Below, piece by piece: positions 1 through 8,236 of a stretch of 24,199 nucleotides of DNA. Source of the DNA: Haemophilus sp. (GTDB taxonomy: Bacteria > Pseudomonadota > Gammaproteobacteria > Enterobacterales > Pasteurellaceae); the NCBI GenBank assembly GCA_019423005.1, contig JAHZCF010000124.1, forward strand, positions 1 through 24,199, written 5' to 3'. The stretch's first letter is position 1. The number at the start of each line of letters is the position of its first letter. The position numbers and the translations under genes are program-made. The notes below the pieces were generated by a model. The model was not told where the DNA came from. It saw only the letters and a list, made by a program, of their open reading frames with translations, and did not search any database.

Positions 1-70
1 CAAATAAATACTCAACGCCTTCGTCACGCAAAGACTGAACCACCATTTCCGCACCGGATAATTTCTTCAT
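1..70 (-). CDS. ilvI: Acetolactate synthase 3 large subunit, N-terminus only (partial)
   Basis: Only the first 23 codons are present, running off the left edge. The translation starts MKKLSGAEMVVQSLRDEGVE, which matches the conserved start of IlvI (E. coli has MEMLSGAEMVVRSL). The enzyme is the thiamine-diphosphate-dependent large subunit that condenses pyruvate (with pyruvate or 2-ketobutyrate) in branched-chain amino-acid synthesis. A GGAGT ribosome site lies 5 nt before the ATG. Identification rests on this short segment and could equally be another acetolactate synthase large-subunit paralogue (ilvB/ilvG), but the LSGAEMVV string fits ilvI best. Confidence 0.8.
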   Translation of the reverse strand, partial: MKKLSGAEMVVQSLRDEGVEYLF

Positions 71-319
71 ATTTTACTCCTAAAACTGACCGCACTTTTA
101 TTTGTTACGATTCGTGTCAAAACAATGGAAACATCATACCGAAAGAAAACGGCTTGTCCAGCATGAGAAAAGTCTAAAAAGACGAATTAAAAAGCATCAA
201 AAACTAACAAAATACAAATATTAAGATTTAAATAAAGATAATTAATACAAAAAGCAGAAAATTGTAGTTTTATATGGAGTTTTATAAAAATAAAAATTTT
301 TTATTCTTTTGTTCAAAAT

Positions 320-335
320 TTTGAACTGGATCACA
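320..335. promoter_or_regulatory. Candidate CRP-cAMP binding site
   Basis: TTTGA-N6-TCACA matches the CRP consensus TGTGA-N6-TCACA at nine of ten half-site positions, with AT-rich flanks. It sits 250 nt upstream of ilvI and about 100 nt beyond the fabB stop, so ilvI or an unseen leader transcript would be the target. Pattern match only. Confidence 0.35.
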
Positions 336-382
336 TTTTAAGTGTTGATTTCTCTACCGAGTAAAGAGAAAGGGAGAGATTA

Positions 383-420
383 TAAGAAAAAACCGCACTT
401 GGAAGATCCAAAGTGCGGTT
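383..420 (-). terminator. Rho-independent terminator of fabB built from paired uptake sequences
   Basis: Two inverted 10-nt arms, AACCGCACTT (391-400) and AAGTGCGGTT (411-420), enclose a 10-nt loop. On the minus strand they are followed by a run of six Ts. Each arm contains a Hin-type uptake core. It lies 20 nt past the fabB stop. Inverted uptake-sequence pairs serving as terminators are well known in Haemophilus. Confidence 0.85.
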
Positions 421-440
421 AGATTTTAAGACATTTTTAA

Positions 441-1661
441 TCAGCCGTTATAGCGTTTGAACACTAAAGTTGCGTTTGTACCACCGAAACCAAAGCTGTT
501 TGACATGACAGTTTGTAAGCCTGCATTTTCTTTTGTTTCAGTCACGATATTGCAGCCTTCTGCCGCTTCGTCTAATGTTTCGATATTAATGCTTGGTGCA
601 ATGAAGTCATTGTGTAGCATTAATAAGGTATAGATTGCTTCGTGTGCACCTGCTGCACCTAAAGAGTGACCGGTCATTGATTTAGTTGAAGAAATCGCTG
701 GGATTTTGTCACCAAATACATTTTTGATTGCACCTAATTCTTTCACGTCACCAACTGGTGTTGATGTACCGTGTACGTTGATGTAATCAATTGGAGTATC
801 TACCGTTGCCATTGCTTGTTTCATACAACGCTCTGCACCTTCACCGCTTGGCGCTACCATGTCGTAACCATCAGAGGTTGCACCGTAGCCCACGATTTCT
901 GCGTAGATTTTTGCGCCACGTGCTAATGCGTGTTCTAATTCTTCAACCACTACAACTGCACCACCACCTGCGATAACGAAACCATCACGGTCTGCATCGT
1001 AAGCACGAGACGCTTTTTCTGGGGTATCATTGTATTTAGTTGAAACGGCACCCATTGCATCGAATTCTGTTGCACATTCCCAAGATAATTCTTCCGCACC
1101 ACCAGCGAAAACCACATCTTGTTTACCTAATTGGATTAATTCAACTGCGTGACCGATACAGTGCGCAGACGTTGCACAAGCAGAGCTGATTGAGTAGTTT
1201 ACACCACGGATTTTGTAAGGAGTTGCTAAACAAGCTGATACGCTTGAAGCCATGGTTTTAGTTACTGCGTAAGGACCAATTGCTTTCACACCGCGTGGAC
1301 CACGTACTGCATCACAAGCCACTAATTGGTTGTGAGCTGAACCAGTACCTGCACCGATTACAAGACCTGTGCGGTCATTTGAAACTTGATCTTCTGTTAA
1401 ACCTGAATCTTCAATCGCTTCACGCATAGAAAGGTATGCATAAGCTGCCGCATCACCCATAAAACGATATACTTTACGATCGATGTGCTCGCTTGGATCA
1501 AGTTTGATTGTGCCCGCAACATGGCTACGCATTTTCATTTCAATAAACTCAGGTACGACTTCAATACCAGATTTACCTGCTTTTAATGAAGCTAAAACTT
1601 CTTCTTTGTTGTTACCGATACTTGAAATAATACCAAAACCAGTAATTACAGCTCTTTTCAT
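441..1661 (-). CDS. fabB: 3-oxoacyl-ACP synthase I (beta-ketoacyl-ACP synthase I)
   Basis: The 406-residue protein has the same length as E. coli FabB and is close to it throughout. It elongates acyl-ACP with malonyl-ACP in cytoplasmic type II fatty-acid synthesis and is the condensing enzyme needed for the unsaturated branch. The catalytic triad is visible: Cys162 in SSACATSAHC, His297 in NVHGTSTPVGD and His332 in KSMTGHSLGAAG, with Lys327 nearby; the C-terminal glycine-rich SNSFGFGGTNA loop is present. The ATG is preceded by GGAATAAAG. It is transcribed alone, diverging from mnmC, and ends at a strong uptake-sequence terminator. A FadR-like operator lies 97 nt upstream, which fits the known activation of fabB by FadR in enterobacteria. 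Confidence 0.97.
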   Translation of the reverse strand: MKRAVITGFGIISSIGNNKEEVLASLKAGKSGIEVVPEFIEMKMRSHVAGTIKLDPSEHIDRKVYRFMGDAAAYAYLSMREAIEDSGLTEDQVSNDRTGLVIGAGTGSAHNQLVACDAVRGPRGVKAIGPYAVTKTMASSVSACLATPYKIRGVNYSISSACATSAHCIGHAVELIQLGKQDVVFAGGAEELSWECATEFDAMGAVSTKYNDTPEKASRAYDADRDGFVIAGGGAVVVVEELEHALARGAKIYAEIVGYGATSDGYDMVAPSGEGAERCMKQAMATVDTPIDYINVHGTSTPVGDVKELGAIKNVFGDKIPAISSTKSMTGHSLGAAGAHEAIYTLLMLHNDFIAPSINIETLDEAAEGCNIVTETKENAGLQTVMSNSFGFGGTNATLVFKRYNG

Positions 1662-1757
1662 TCTTTATTCCTTATGATTTAGGGGAAATTTAATTCAACT
1701 TACAGTTGTTAGCTGAACGCAATTTACTATGAAATGAAAATATTGCAAGCAATAATT

Positions 1758-1774
1758 CATTTGTTCGACCAGTT
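1758..1774. promoter_or_regulatory. Candidate FadR operator upstream of fabB
   Basis: CATTTGTTCGACCAGTT agrees with the enterobacterial FadR consensus AACTGGTCGGACCAGTT at 12 of 17 positions, with the right half GACCAGTT complete. A minus-strand -10-like CATAGT at 1726-1731 would place the centre of the site about 45 nt upstream of the fabB start point, a suitable activator position. Motif match only. Confidence 0.5.
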
Positions 1775-1778
1775 AAGT

Positions 1779-1809
1779 TTTAACCGTCTCAAAATTTCCG
1801 TGCTATTAT
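1779..1809 (+). promoter_or_regulatory. Probable mnmC promoter
   Basis: TATTAT at 1804-1809 is preceded by TGC at 1801-1803, giving an extended -10 (TGnTATTAT), and a weak -35-like TTTAAC lies at 1779-1784. The mnmC ATG follows 35 nt after the -10. The -35 match and its 19-nt spacer are poor, so the extended -10 carries the call. Confidence 0.4.
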
Positions 1810-1843
1810 AAAAGAATTTGATAAGGCAAAAAAGGGCTAACAC

Positions 1844-3853
1844 ATGTTCACCATTCAGCACGCAAAAATTCATTTTAACCAAGAGAATACGCCTGTTTCG
1901 GATAAATTTGATGATGTGTATTTTTCTAATCAAGATGGTTTAGCTGAAACCCACTATGTGTTTTTAGAAGGTAATCAGTTGTGGGAACGTTGGGTTAATT
2001 ATCAAGAAGCCCACTTTGTTATTGCTGAAACGGGGTTTGGCACAGGATTAAATTTCTTTGCGGTGACTACACTATTCCGTGAATTTCGTCAAAAACACCC
2101 TGATTCGCCTTTAAAACGCCTTTATTTTATCTCTTTTGAAAAATACCCTTTGCTACTTTATGCATTACAACAAGCCCATTTAGCTTATCCGCAATTTTCT
2201 CATCTTGCTCAGCATTTACAACAGCATTGGCTTAATCCCATTCAAGGTTGCTATCGTTTTCATTTTGATGAAACCACGTTAGATCTTTGGTTTGGCGATG
2301 TCGCTAAAAATCTGCCGCAACTGGGCGATTATATAAATGGTAAAATTGATGCGTGGTTTTTAGATGGTTTTGCACCGAGTAAAAACCCCGATATGTGGAA
2401 TGAGCAGCTTTATCAACAAATGTTTCGCTTTACTAAGCCACAAGGCACCTTTGCTACCTTTACTGCGGCAAGTGCGGTGAGAAAAGGCTTAGAAAATGCA
2501 GGCTTTCATATTAAAAAACGCAAAGGCTTTGGTAAAAAACGGGAATGTCTTTCTGGTCAAAAAACGCATGAAAAACTGACCGCACTTTCGGCACCTTGGT
2601 TTCATAGTCAGCCAGCCAATCTCAAAGAAGAAGATATTGCCATTATTGGTGGCGGGATAGCCTCGCTTTGCACCGCCATTTCATTGGTTAAACGTGGGGC
2701 TAAAATCACAATTTATTGCGAAGATGAACAAACAGCCCTGAATGCATCTGGCAATAAACAAGGCGCCTTTTATCCGCAACTGAGTGATGATAACGAACGC
2801 AATATTCGTTTTTATATTCATGCTTTCGCTTATGGTCATCAATTTCTACAATGGGCAATTCACCAACAAATCGAATTTGAATATGAGTTCTGTGGTGTCG
2901 CGCTTTGTGCTTATAATGACAAAACAGAAAGTAAATTAAATAAAATCGCTGAGCTGAATTTGCCTTCTGATTTATATCAGTCATTAAGTCAAACTGAATT
3001 AAGCGAAAAAGTAGGTTTGCCGTTACCTTTTAGAGGTGGTTTTATCCCTCAAGGTGCTTGGCTTGCACCACGTCAGTTAGTTCAACACTCTTTTGCCTTT
3101 TTAGAAAAACAAGGTGTCCAGATTAAAACCTCACAAAAAGTAACCACACTTTCTCAAACAGAAAATGGTTGGCAAATCACTACAGCTGAAAATAAAACTT
3201 TCTGCCATCAAGTGGTTGTTTTAGCAAACGGGCATAAACTCACTGAGTTTGAACAAACACAAAAACTCCCACTCTATCCTGTTCGCGGACAAGTGAGCCA
3301 AATTCCGACATCGGAAAACTTACTTAAACTCAAAACCGTGTTGTGCTATGACGGCTACCTGACGCCAGTCGATCAAGCGAAAGCCTGTCATTGTATTGGT
3401 GCAAGTCATGTTCGTGATAATGCGACTCGTGAATTTAGCCTAACCGAACAACAAGAAAACCAACAAAAAATTCAGCAAAATATTCCTGAAGACTGGACAA
3501 AAGAAGTGGATACCTCGGGCAATCTTGCTCGAATCGGTGTGCGTTGTTCAGTACGAGATCTCACCCCAATGATGGGGGCTGTTCCTCATTTTTCAGCACA
3601 GCAAGCACAATATCAGAATTTGTTTAATTTACGACGCCGTAAACAGCCAATAGAACAAGCTGAAAACTACCCTAATCTCTATTTAATCGGCGCATTAGGC
3701 TCACGAGGATTAACCTCTGCGCCATTTTTAGGGGAAACACTGGCTTCCTTAATTTATGGCGAGCCCTTACCGATGAGTGAAGATCTGATTCATAACTTAA
3801 TGCCAAACCGCAGTTGGGTCAGACGCTGGTTGAAAGGTGCAGAGGTGAAATAA
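1844..3853 (+). CDS. mnmC: Bifunctional tRNA mnm5s2U34 synthesis enzyme (methyltransferase plus FAD oxidoreductase)
   Basis: This 669-residue protein carries out the last two steps in making 5-methylaminomethyl-2-thiouridine at the tRNA wobble position. The C-terminal FAD domain removes the carboxymethyl group from cmnm5U, and the N-terminal domain methylates the resulting nm5U using SAM. The N-terminal methyltransferase (about 1-240) shows the SAM loop AETGFGTGLNFF at 61-72 and the DUF752 motif WFLDGFAPSKNPDMW. The C-terminal DAO-type domain starts near residue 264 with the Rossmann motif IAIIGGGIASL and ends with GALGSRGLTSAPFLGE. Length matches full-length family members, so both activities should be intact. 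It is divergent from fabB as in E. coli. One uptake core (2579-2587) falls in the linker between the two domains. Confidence 0.96.
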   Translation: MFTIQHAKIHFNQENTPVSDKFDDVYFSNQDGLAETHYVFLEGNQLWERWVNYQEAHFVIAETGFGTGLNFFAVTTLFREFRQKHPDSPLKRLYFISFEKYPLLLYALQQAHLAYPQFSHLAQHLQQHWLNPIQGCYRFHFDETTLDLWFGDVAKNLPQLGDYINGKIDAWFLDGFAPSKNPDMWNEQLYQQMFRFTKPQGTFATFTAASAVRKGLENAGFHIKKRKGFGKKRECLSGQKTHEKLTALSAPWFHSQPANLKEEDIAIIGGGIASLCTAISLVKRGAKITIYCEDEQTALNASGNKQGAFYPQLSDDNERNIRFYIHAFAYGHQFLQWAIHQQIEFEYEFCGVALCAYNDKTESKLNKIAELNLPSDLYQSLSQTELSEKVGLPLPFRGGFIPQGAWLAPRQLVQHSFAFLEKQGVQIKTSQKVTTLSQTENGWQITTAENKTFCHQVVVLANGHKLTEFEQTQKLPLYPVRGQVSQIPTSENLLKLKTVLCYDGYLTPVDQAKACHCIGASHVRDNATREFSLTEQQENQQKIQQNIPEDWTKEVDTSGNLARIGVRCSVRDLTPMMGAVPHFSAQQAQYQNLFNLRRRKQPIEQAENYPNLYLIGALGSRGLTSAPFLGETLASLIYGEPLPMSEDLIHNLMPNRSWVRRWLKGAEVK

Positions 3854-3885
3854 AAAAAGTGCGGTTAAAATCAACCGCACTTTTT
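3854..3885. terminator. Bidirectional terminator (inverted uptake sequences) between mnmC and the Sel1 gene
   Basis: A perfect 13-bp stem joins AAAAAGTGCGGTT (3854-3866) and AACCGCACTTTTT (3873-3885) with a 6-nt loop. A tracts and T tracts on the two sides let it stop transcription from mnmC (+), whose stop abuts it, and from the convergent Sel1-repeat gene (-). Confidence 0.9.
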
Positions 3886-3886
3886 C

Positions 3887-4561
3887 TTAATACAAGCTTA
3901 AACGTTGTAATCGCTGTCTGGCGATTTCTTTGATTTCATCCTTTTTCGCCGTATTCATAATTTCCAAATAAAGCAATTTGGCCAAACCAATGTTGACTTG
4001 TGTTCCAATCCCTTCTTCATACAAACGAGCTAAACGGAATTTTCCTTCATTACTACCCGCATTTGCAGCCTTTTGAAACCATTCAAAGGCTTTGGTAAAT
4101 TCTTTCTGATTGGTATATATATCTCCTAATGTAAGCATCGCATCAGGATCTTTTGTCGCACTGGTTTCAAATAATTTAATCGCTTGAGCGGTATCTTGTT
4201 TCACATAGTTGTTGCCGTTGAAATACATCACTGCCAAATTATTGATAGCCTTAATGCTGCCTCGCTCAGCAGCTTCGCTAAACCACCAATAAGCTAATTC
4301 TTTATTTTCATCCACTCCGCGACCTAAATTATAAAGCATCCCTAAATTACTTTGCGCTTGTAAATTACCTTCCAGCGCAAGAGGATACATAATTTCAAAA
4401 ACGGCTTTCCAATCTTGTTTCTCAGCCAGTTTTTGTGCCTGATCCATTTTTTGCTGATCCGTCATTTGCGCTTTATCGACCAAATCAATGGTTTTCATCG
4501 CAAATGCTGAACTGCTTAAGGTGAGCGTGGTGAGGAGTAAAAGTTTGGTTAATGTCTTCAT
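3887..4561 (-). CDS. Exported Sel1/TPR-repeat protein
   Basis: This is a 224-residue protein with a clear signal peptide (MKTLTKLLLLTTLTLSSSAFA, cleavage expected after Ala21). About four Sel1-like repeats of the ALEGNLQAQSNLGMLYNLGRGV type then run to the C-terminus. The last one is followed by a basic tail. There is no cysteine in a lipobox, so it should be a soluble periplasmic protein. Sel1 repeats form helical-hairpin solenoids that scaffold protein complexes; no enzymatic residues are evident and the specific role is unknown. It is second in an operon with the YwiC-like gene, starting 1 nt after that gene's stop, and ends in the shared terminator with mnmC. Confidence 0.85.
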   Translation of the reverse strand: MKTLTKLLLLTTLTLSSSAFAMKTIDLVDKAQMTDQQKMDQAQKLAEKQDWKAVFEIMYPLALEGNLQAQSNLGMLYNLGRGVDENKELAYWWFSEAAERGSIKAINNLAVMYFNGNNYVKQDTAQAIKLFETSATKDPDAMLTLGDIYTNQKEFTKAFEWFQKAANAGSNEGKFRLARLYEEGIGTQVNIGLAKLLYLEIMNTAKKDEIKEIARQRLQRLSLY

Positions 4562-4562
4562 C

Positions 4563-5279
4563 TTATAATGTCGTTATCAATAAAATAATCAAAAAAATGG
4601 CGGATGTTCCGAATTCTATTAGACCGACTTGCTTAACCGAAAGTTTCTTGGTTGGTAAATAAATGGCACGAATTAACGCCGGCACAAAAGCAAGTGATAA
4701 GACATATTGTTGGGCAAAGACACAACCGAGCACGCAAAGCACATGGAAAATAATAGAGGCTTTAAGATAAAGCGGATTTTTACGTTCACGCATCATTGAT
4801 TTGACATAAAGTGTCGTGCCAATAAAAAATAAGCTTGGATACAACGCTACCCACCAGATTTTTTCATCAAAAGTGCGGTTAGAAAAATAATAGGATCCCA
4901 TACCTGCAAGGGCAAAAATCGCAATACCCGCTAAATCATTAAGAAGATTACGTTCATCTTTTTTCTTGGTGTAATAGATACTCACCAACACAAAAGGAAA
5001 CATGGCAGCAATAAAGAAAAGAATTTGCCAGTTATAAAAAATGGCAGGAAGCGCAAATAAAAAAGCCGCAACACCATAGATGATGGTCCACTTTTTATAT
5101 TCCGCTATATTTTTGCCTTTAAAGAGACTCAGCATTGGGTAACTCAGCAAATACATGCTGAACCAAGCTAAAAGCAAAAAGAAATGCACCCAAACAGGTG
5201 AAGCTAATAACATACCGTAAACAAAAGGCAATAATGCCATCACAATGGCGCCATATTGATTCGAAATCAGGAGTTTCAT
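4563..5279 (-). CDS. YwiC-like multi-pass membrane protein
   Basis: The 238-residue protein has about seven or eight hydrophobic segments and begins MKLLISNQYGAIVMALLPF, resembling the N-terminal signature of the YwiC-like family (the QHGAW-type motif followed by a proline-containing helix). A longer frame starting at 5324 is possible. The internal ATG at 5279 is preferred because AAAGAGA sits just upstream and because the extra 15 residues spoil the family start. The family is an inner-membrane one of unknown function. It leads a two-gene operon with the Sel1-repeat protein and diverges from the RidA gene. One uptake core lies inside it at 4871-4879. Confidence 0.8.
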   Translation of the reverse strand: MKLLISNQYGAIVMALLPFVYGMLLASPVWVHFFLLLAWFSMYLLSYPMLSLFKGKNIAEYKKWTIIYGVAAFLFALPAIFYNWQILFFIAAMFPFVLVSIYYTKKKDERNLLNDLAGIAIFALAGMGSYYFSNRTFDEKIWWVALYPSLFFIGTTLYVKSMMRERKNPLYLKASIIFHVLCVLGCVFAQQYVLSLAFVPALIRAIYLPTKKLSVKQVGLIEFGTSAIFLIILLITTL

Positions 5280-5390
5280 AGTTCTCTTTAGTTGATAAAA
5301 ATTCTCAGTTATTTTATCCCACAATTTCTTGATTTACAAAGTTTAAAACCGCCTTTAGAATGGAATTATCTTCATCAAAAAGGAGCCATT

Positions 5391-5741
5391 ATGTCGATTC
5401 AACGCATTCAACCAAGCAAACGCTTTTCTGAAGTGGTCATTCATAACAATACTGCCTATTTTGCAGGCCAAGTACCGGAAAAAACCGTTAAGGAAAATGC
5501 TTACGAACAAACCAAAGAAGTCCTTTCACTGATCGATAAATTATTGGCAGAAATTGGTTCTGAAAAAAACAAAATTCTTACCACGCAAATCTTCCTTGCA
5601 GATATGGCAGATTATGCTCAACTTAACCAAGCATGGGATGAATGGGTCGATAGTCAAAATCCACCAAGCCGAGCAACGGTAGAAGCGAAACTTGCAGATC
5701 CTGATTGGAAAGTTGAGATCGTTATTATTGCAGCTGTATAA
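5391..5741 (+). CDS. RidA/YjgF-family protein (YoaB-like)
   Basis: The 116-residue protein belongs to the RidA/YjgF/RutC family of trimeric enamine/imine deaminases. These hydrolyse reactive 2-aminoacrylate-type intermediates released by PLP enzymes. The family arginine is visible at Arg94 in NPPSRATVEAKL, and Glu109 in the C-terminal KVEIVIIAAV corresponds to the conserved Glu strand. The N-terminal FSEVVIHNNTAYFAGQVP is the usual first beta hairpin. An upstream in-frame start at 5292 exists, but AGGAG at 5381-5385 directly precedes the ATG at 5391 and the family start fits there. The sequence is nearer the YoaB-type branch than RidA itself, so the exact substrate is uncertain. Confidence 0.88.
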   Translation: MSIQRIQPSKRFSEVVIHNNTAYFAGQVPEKTVKENAYEQTKEVLSLIDKLLAEIGSEKNKILTTQIFLADMADYAQLNQAWDEWVDSQNPPSRATVEAKLADPDWKVEIVIIAAV

Positions 5742-5830
5742 ATAAGCTTTTTCAAAACGTGATCAACCGCAAAGAAAGTTTTTCGGTTTTCCTTTACACT
5801 AAACACTGAATTCAAAAGAAGGAGTAATGT

Positions 5831-6241
5831 ATGCAATCATGGACACCAGAAATGTGGCAAGCTGCTGTGATTGGGCTTGTTTTTGGCGTAATCTTAGGCT
5901 ATGTGTTATTACGATTAACAAAAGGTTCTGTTAAAAAACAAGTTCAAACCGAAGCTGAACTAAAAGAAGTAAAAACACAATTAAGCGATAAACAAGCACA
6001 ACTTGAAAAACATTTCGCAGAAAGTGCCGAATTATTTAAAACCTTAATTGGTGATTATCAAAAACTGTATCGTCACTATGCTGTTTCATCTGAAACCTTG
6101 CTTGGCAATAAACCAGCCGACAAAGGTTTATTTACCCAGCAATTGGTGACTGCCTCATCAGAAAGTAAATCTGAAGAACCTCCACGTGATTATTCTGAAG
6201 GTTCATCTGGCTTATTAAAAACAGATAAAGAAAACCAATAA
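5831..6241 (+). CDS. zapG: ZapG/YhcB family cell-envelope protein (DUF1043)
   Basis: This is a 136-residue protein with one N-terminal transmembrane helix (about 9-29, AAVIGLVFGVILGYVLLRL). A coiled-coil (about 35-70) follows, then the conserved DYQKLYRHYAVSSETLL segment and a polar low-complexity tail. This is the layout of YhcB/ZapG, an inner-membrane protein that in E. coli links cell division with lipid, peptidoglycan and LPS synthesis. GGAG at 5821-5824 sets the start. It is transcribed as a single gene ending at a strong terminator. The assignment follows family layout and the Y-H-Y motif; function in this organism is inferred. Confidence 0.85.
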   Translation: MQSWTPEMWQAAVIGLVFGVILGYVLLRLTKGSVKKQVQTEAELKEVKTQLSDKQAQLEKHFAESAELFKTLIGDYQKLYRHYAVSSETLLGNKPADKGLFTQQLVTASSESKSEEPPRDYSEGSSGLLKTDKENQ

Positions 6242-6260
6242 TGATTAATGGTTGAACAAT

Positions 6261-6298
6261 AAAAAATCAGGGATTAATACTTAATCCCTGATTTTTTT
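6261..6298. terminator. Bidirectional terminator between zapG and lolE
   Basis: The inverted arms AAAAATCAGGGATTAA and TTAATCCCTGATTTTT enclose only a 3-nt loop, and T tracts flank it on both strands. It would stop zapG (+) and the convergent lol operon (-), whose last codon starts immediately beyond it. Confidence 0.88.
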
Positions 6299-6299
6299 A

Positions 6300-7550
6300 T
6301 TAATGATTACTCAATACTTGAGCCGGTTGTAACTTCGCGGCTCGACTGGCTGGATAAAGACTGGCGAGTAAACTCAATACCAATGCCGCCACGAGAACTA
6401 ATACAACATCAAACCAATGTAATTCACTCGGTAAGAAATCAACGAAATAGATGCCATCTGATAACAGTTTTTTACTGAGTAATGTCTCGATGCCTTGAAT
6501 AATCGGAGTGAGATTAAGAGCAAGTACAACGCCTAACACAATACCAATCAAACACCCTTTCATCCCTGCAAGCAAACCATACCAAATAAAGATCTGTTTA
6601 ATAAAGCCATTATTTGCTCCCAAGGTTCGCATAATCGCAATATCACCTTGCTTATCTTTTACTGCCATAATTAAGGTAGAAACGATATTAAAACACGCCA
6701 CCCCAATTACAAGCACCATCGCGATATACATCACAGTACGGATAAGCTGAATATCACGATACATATAACCAAATTTTGCCACCCAGTTTTGGATATAAAG
6801 CAGTTGCGGATAATCATTCAGCATCGAATAATCCATTTCTTGAACTTTAAATGGATCATCCACTTTCAATTCAACACCGGTAATTTGATCTTCTCGATAG
6901 CCCATTAATTCTTGTGCTTGAGGCAATGCCAGTAAGGCATAACTGTAGTCTAACTGACCATCTAAACGCAAAATCGCGGTCACTTGAACACGCTCGCGAT
7001 TAGGCTGAGCCATTTGATCTTCGCCATTTGGTTGAGAGATTAATAATGATACCCAATCGCCTGCTTTGACATCTAACTCTTTGGCAATACCAGAGCCCAG
7101 CACCAATCCGCCTTCTTCTGCGAATTTTTGCCAGCCATCGCCTTCCACAAACTTACCGAGAGAACTCACTTGATCTTCAGCTTGTTTATCGACCCCTTTC
7201 ACTTGAACGACTTTAAGTTTATTGCCGTTTTCAACTAAGGCAGTAAAACTCACAAAAGGTGAAAGTGCGGTAATTTTTTTATTTGTTTTTAGACGATCTG
7301 CTAGCTTTTGCCAATGGTTTAATGTAGCTTCATTTCCCTGTGGATTTACTGTGATTTCCGCATGTGGCACGACAGCCAAAATGCGCGAGTTTAATTCACG
7401 CTCGAAACCATTCATGGCACTTAATCCGACAATCAATACCGCTACGCCAAGGGCGATACCAATAGCAGAGAATTTTGAAATTAACGCTACCAACGGATTC
7501 TTTTGCTTACCCCGTTGATAACGCCAACTAATGAAAAAAGGCGTATTCAT
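6300..7550 (-). CDS. lolE: Lipoprotein-releasing ABC transporter permease LolE
   Basis: The 416-residue permease has the FtsX/MacB layout: one N-terminal transmembrane helix, a periplasmic domain of about 200 residues, then three C-terminal helices. With LolC and LolD it extracts mature lipoproteins from the inner membrane and passes them to LolA. The start STIGIALGV-like motif (FSAIGIALGVAVLIVGL), the GYMYRDIQ segment and DFLPSELHW are LolE hallmarks and separate it from LolC. A longer frame reaches 7592, but the ATG at 7550 overlaps the lolD stop by one base (TAATG) with GGAAGG upstream and gives the family start. It is last in the long minus-strand operon. One uptake core lies at 7263-7271. 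Confidence 0.95.
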   Translation of the reverse strand: MNTPFFISWRYQRGKQKNPLVALISKFSAIGIALGVAVLIVGLSAMNGFERELNSRILAVVPHAEITVNPQGNEATLNHWQKLADRLKTNKKITALSPFVSFTALVENGNKLKVVQVKGVDKQAEDQVSSLGKFVEGDGWQKFAEEGGLVLGSGIAKELDVKAGDWVSLLISQPNGEDQMAQPNRERVQVTAILRLDGQLDYSYALLALPQAQELMGYREDQITGVELKVDDPFKVQEMDYSMLNDYPQLLYIQNWVAKFGYMYRDIQLIRTVMYIAMVLVIGVACFNIVSTLIMAVKDKQGDIAIMRTLGANNGFIKQIFIWYGLLAGMKGCLIGIVLGVVLALNLTPIIQGIETLLSKKLLSDGIYFVDFLPSELHWFDVVLVLVAALVLSLLASLYPASRAAKLQPAQVLSNH

Positions 7551-8233
7551 TATGCACCTTCCTTCAAAATGCCGTCTTGCATAGTTAAGCAACGAGACAG
7601 TTTTTGCGCCAATGACATATCATGTGTCACCAATAAAAACGCAATATTTTGTTCCACATTCAAGGTTTGAATCAACTCAAAAATACTTTCTGTGGTTTTA
7701 TGATCCAAGTTCCCGGTTGGTTCATCGGCCAAGACGAGAGCAGGATTATTCACCAATGCACGGGCAATCGCTACACGTTGACGTTCACCACCCGAAAGTG
7801 CAGATGGACGATGGGTAATGCGATGACTTAAGCCTACTGAGCCTAATATTTTTTCAGCACGATCTTTTGCTTCTGTTTTATTCTGACGACCAATTAACAT
7901 CGGCATCATCACATTTTCCAATGCGGTAAAATCTGCCATTAAATGGTGAAATTGATACACAAACCCTAGATTTTGGTTACGTAATTTAGCCAATTCACTT
8001 TCAGATGCTTTTTGCAAAGATTGCCCTTTAATAAAGACTTCCCCACTACTTGGCTGATCTAAACCGCCTAAGGTGTGTAATAAAGTACTTTTTCCCGAAC
8101 CAGAACTCCCCACAATCGCCACTAATTCTTGTGGTTTCATGGCAAAGCTTACGCCTTTTAATACTTGGGTCTGGTTCTCGCCTTCTTGGTAAAATTTATT
8201 AATATTTTGGCATTCTAATAAGTAGTTATTCAT
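7550..8233 (-). CDS. lolD: Lipoprotein-releasing ABC transporter ATPase LolD
   Basis: The 227-residue ATPase powers lipoprotein release by LolCDE on the cytoplasmic face. All motifs are intact: Walker A GSSGSGKST at 42-50, signature LSGGERQ at 146-152, Walker B VLADEP at 167-172 with the D-loop GNLD, and the switch histidine in LLVTHD near 204. The Q-loop region FVYQFHHLMADFTALENV is the LolD-type sequence. It starts 3 nt after the lolC stop and overlaps lolE by one base, so the three subunits should be made in step. Confidence 0.97.
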   Translation of the reverse strand: MNNYLLECQNINKFYQEGENQTQVLKGVSFAMKPQELVAIVGSSGSGKSTLLHTLGGLDQPSSGEVFIKGQSLQKASESELAKLRNQNLGFVYQFHHLMADFTALENVMMPMLIGRQNKTEAKDRAEKILGSVGLSHRITHRPSALSGGERQRVAIARALVNNPALVLADEPTGNLDHKTTESIFELIQTLNVEQNIAFLLVTHDMSLAQKLSRCLTMQDGILKEGA

Positions 8234-8236
8234 ATT

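Larger units (their letters stand above)
71..440. other. Intergenic leader between ilvI and fabB
   Basis: This is a 370-nt AT-rich stretch with no credible ORF. It holds the ilvI 5' leader and promoter region, one uptake-sequence core at 89-97, a candidate CRP site at 320-335 and the fabB terminator at 383-420. In enterobacteria ilvIH is controlled by Lrp through a long AT-rich upstream region; the length and composition here would allow that, but no Lrp motif was resolved. Confidence 0.6.

Noticed and set aside
5744..5815. Possible terminator after the RidA gene (AACCG and CGGTT arms)
   Set aside because: Only a five-pair stem with a long loop and no clear T run.
5654..5836. 60-codon minus-strand ORF between the RidA gene and zapG
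   Set aside because: Mostly antisense to the RidA gene and spans the zapG ribosome site.
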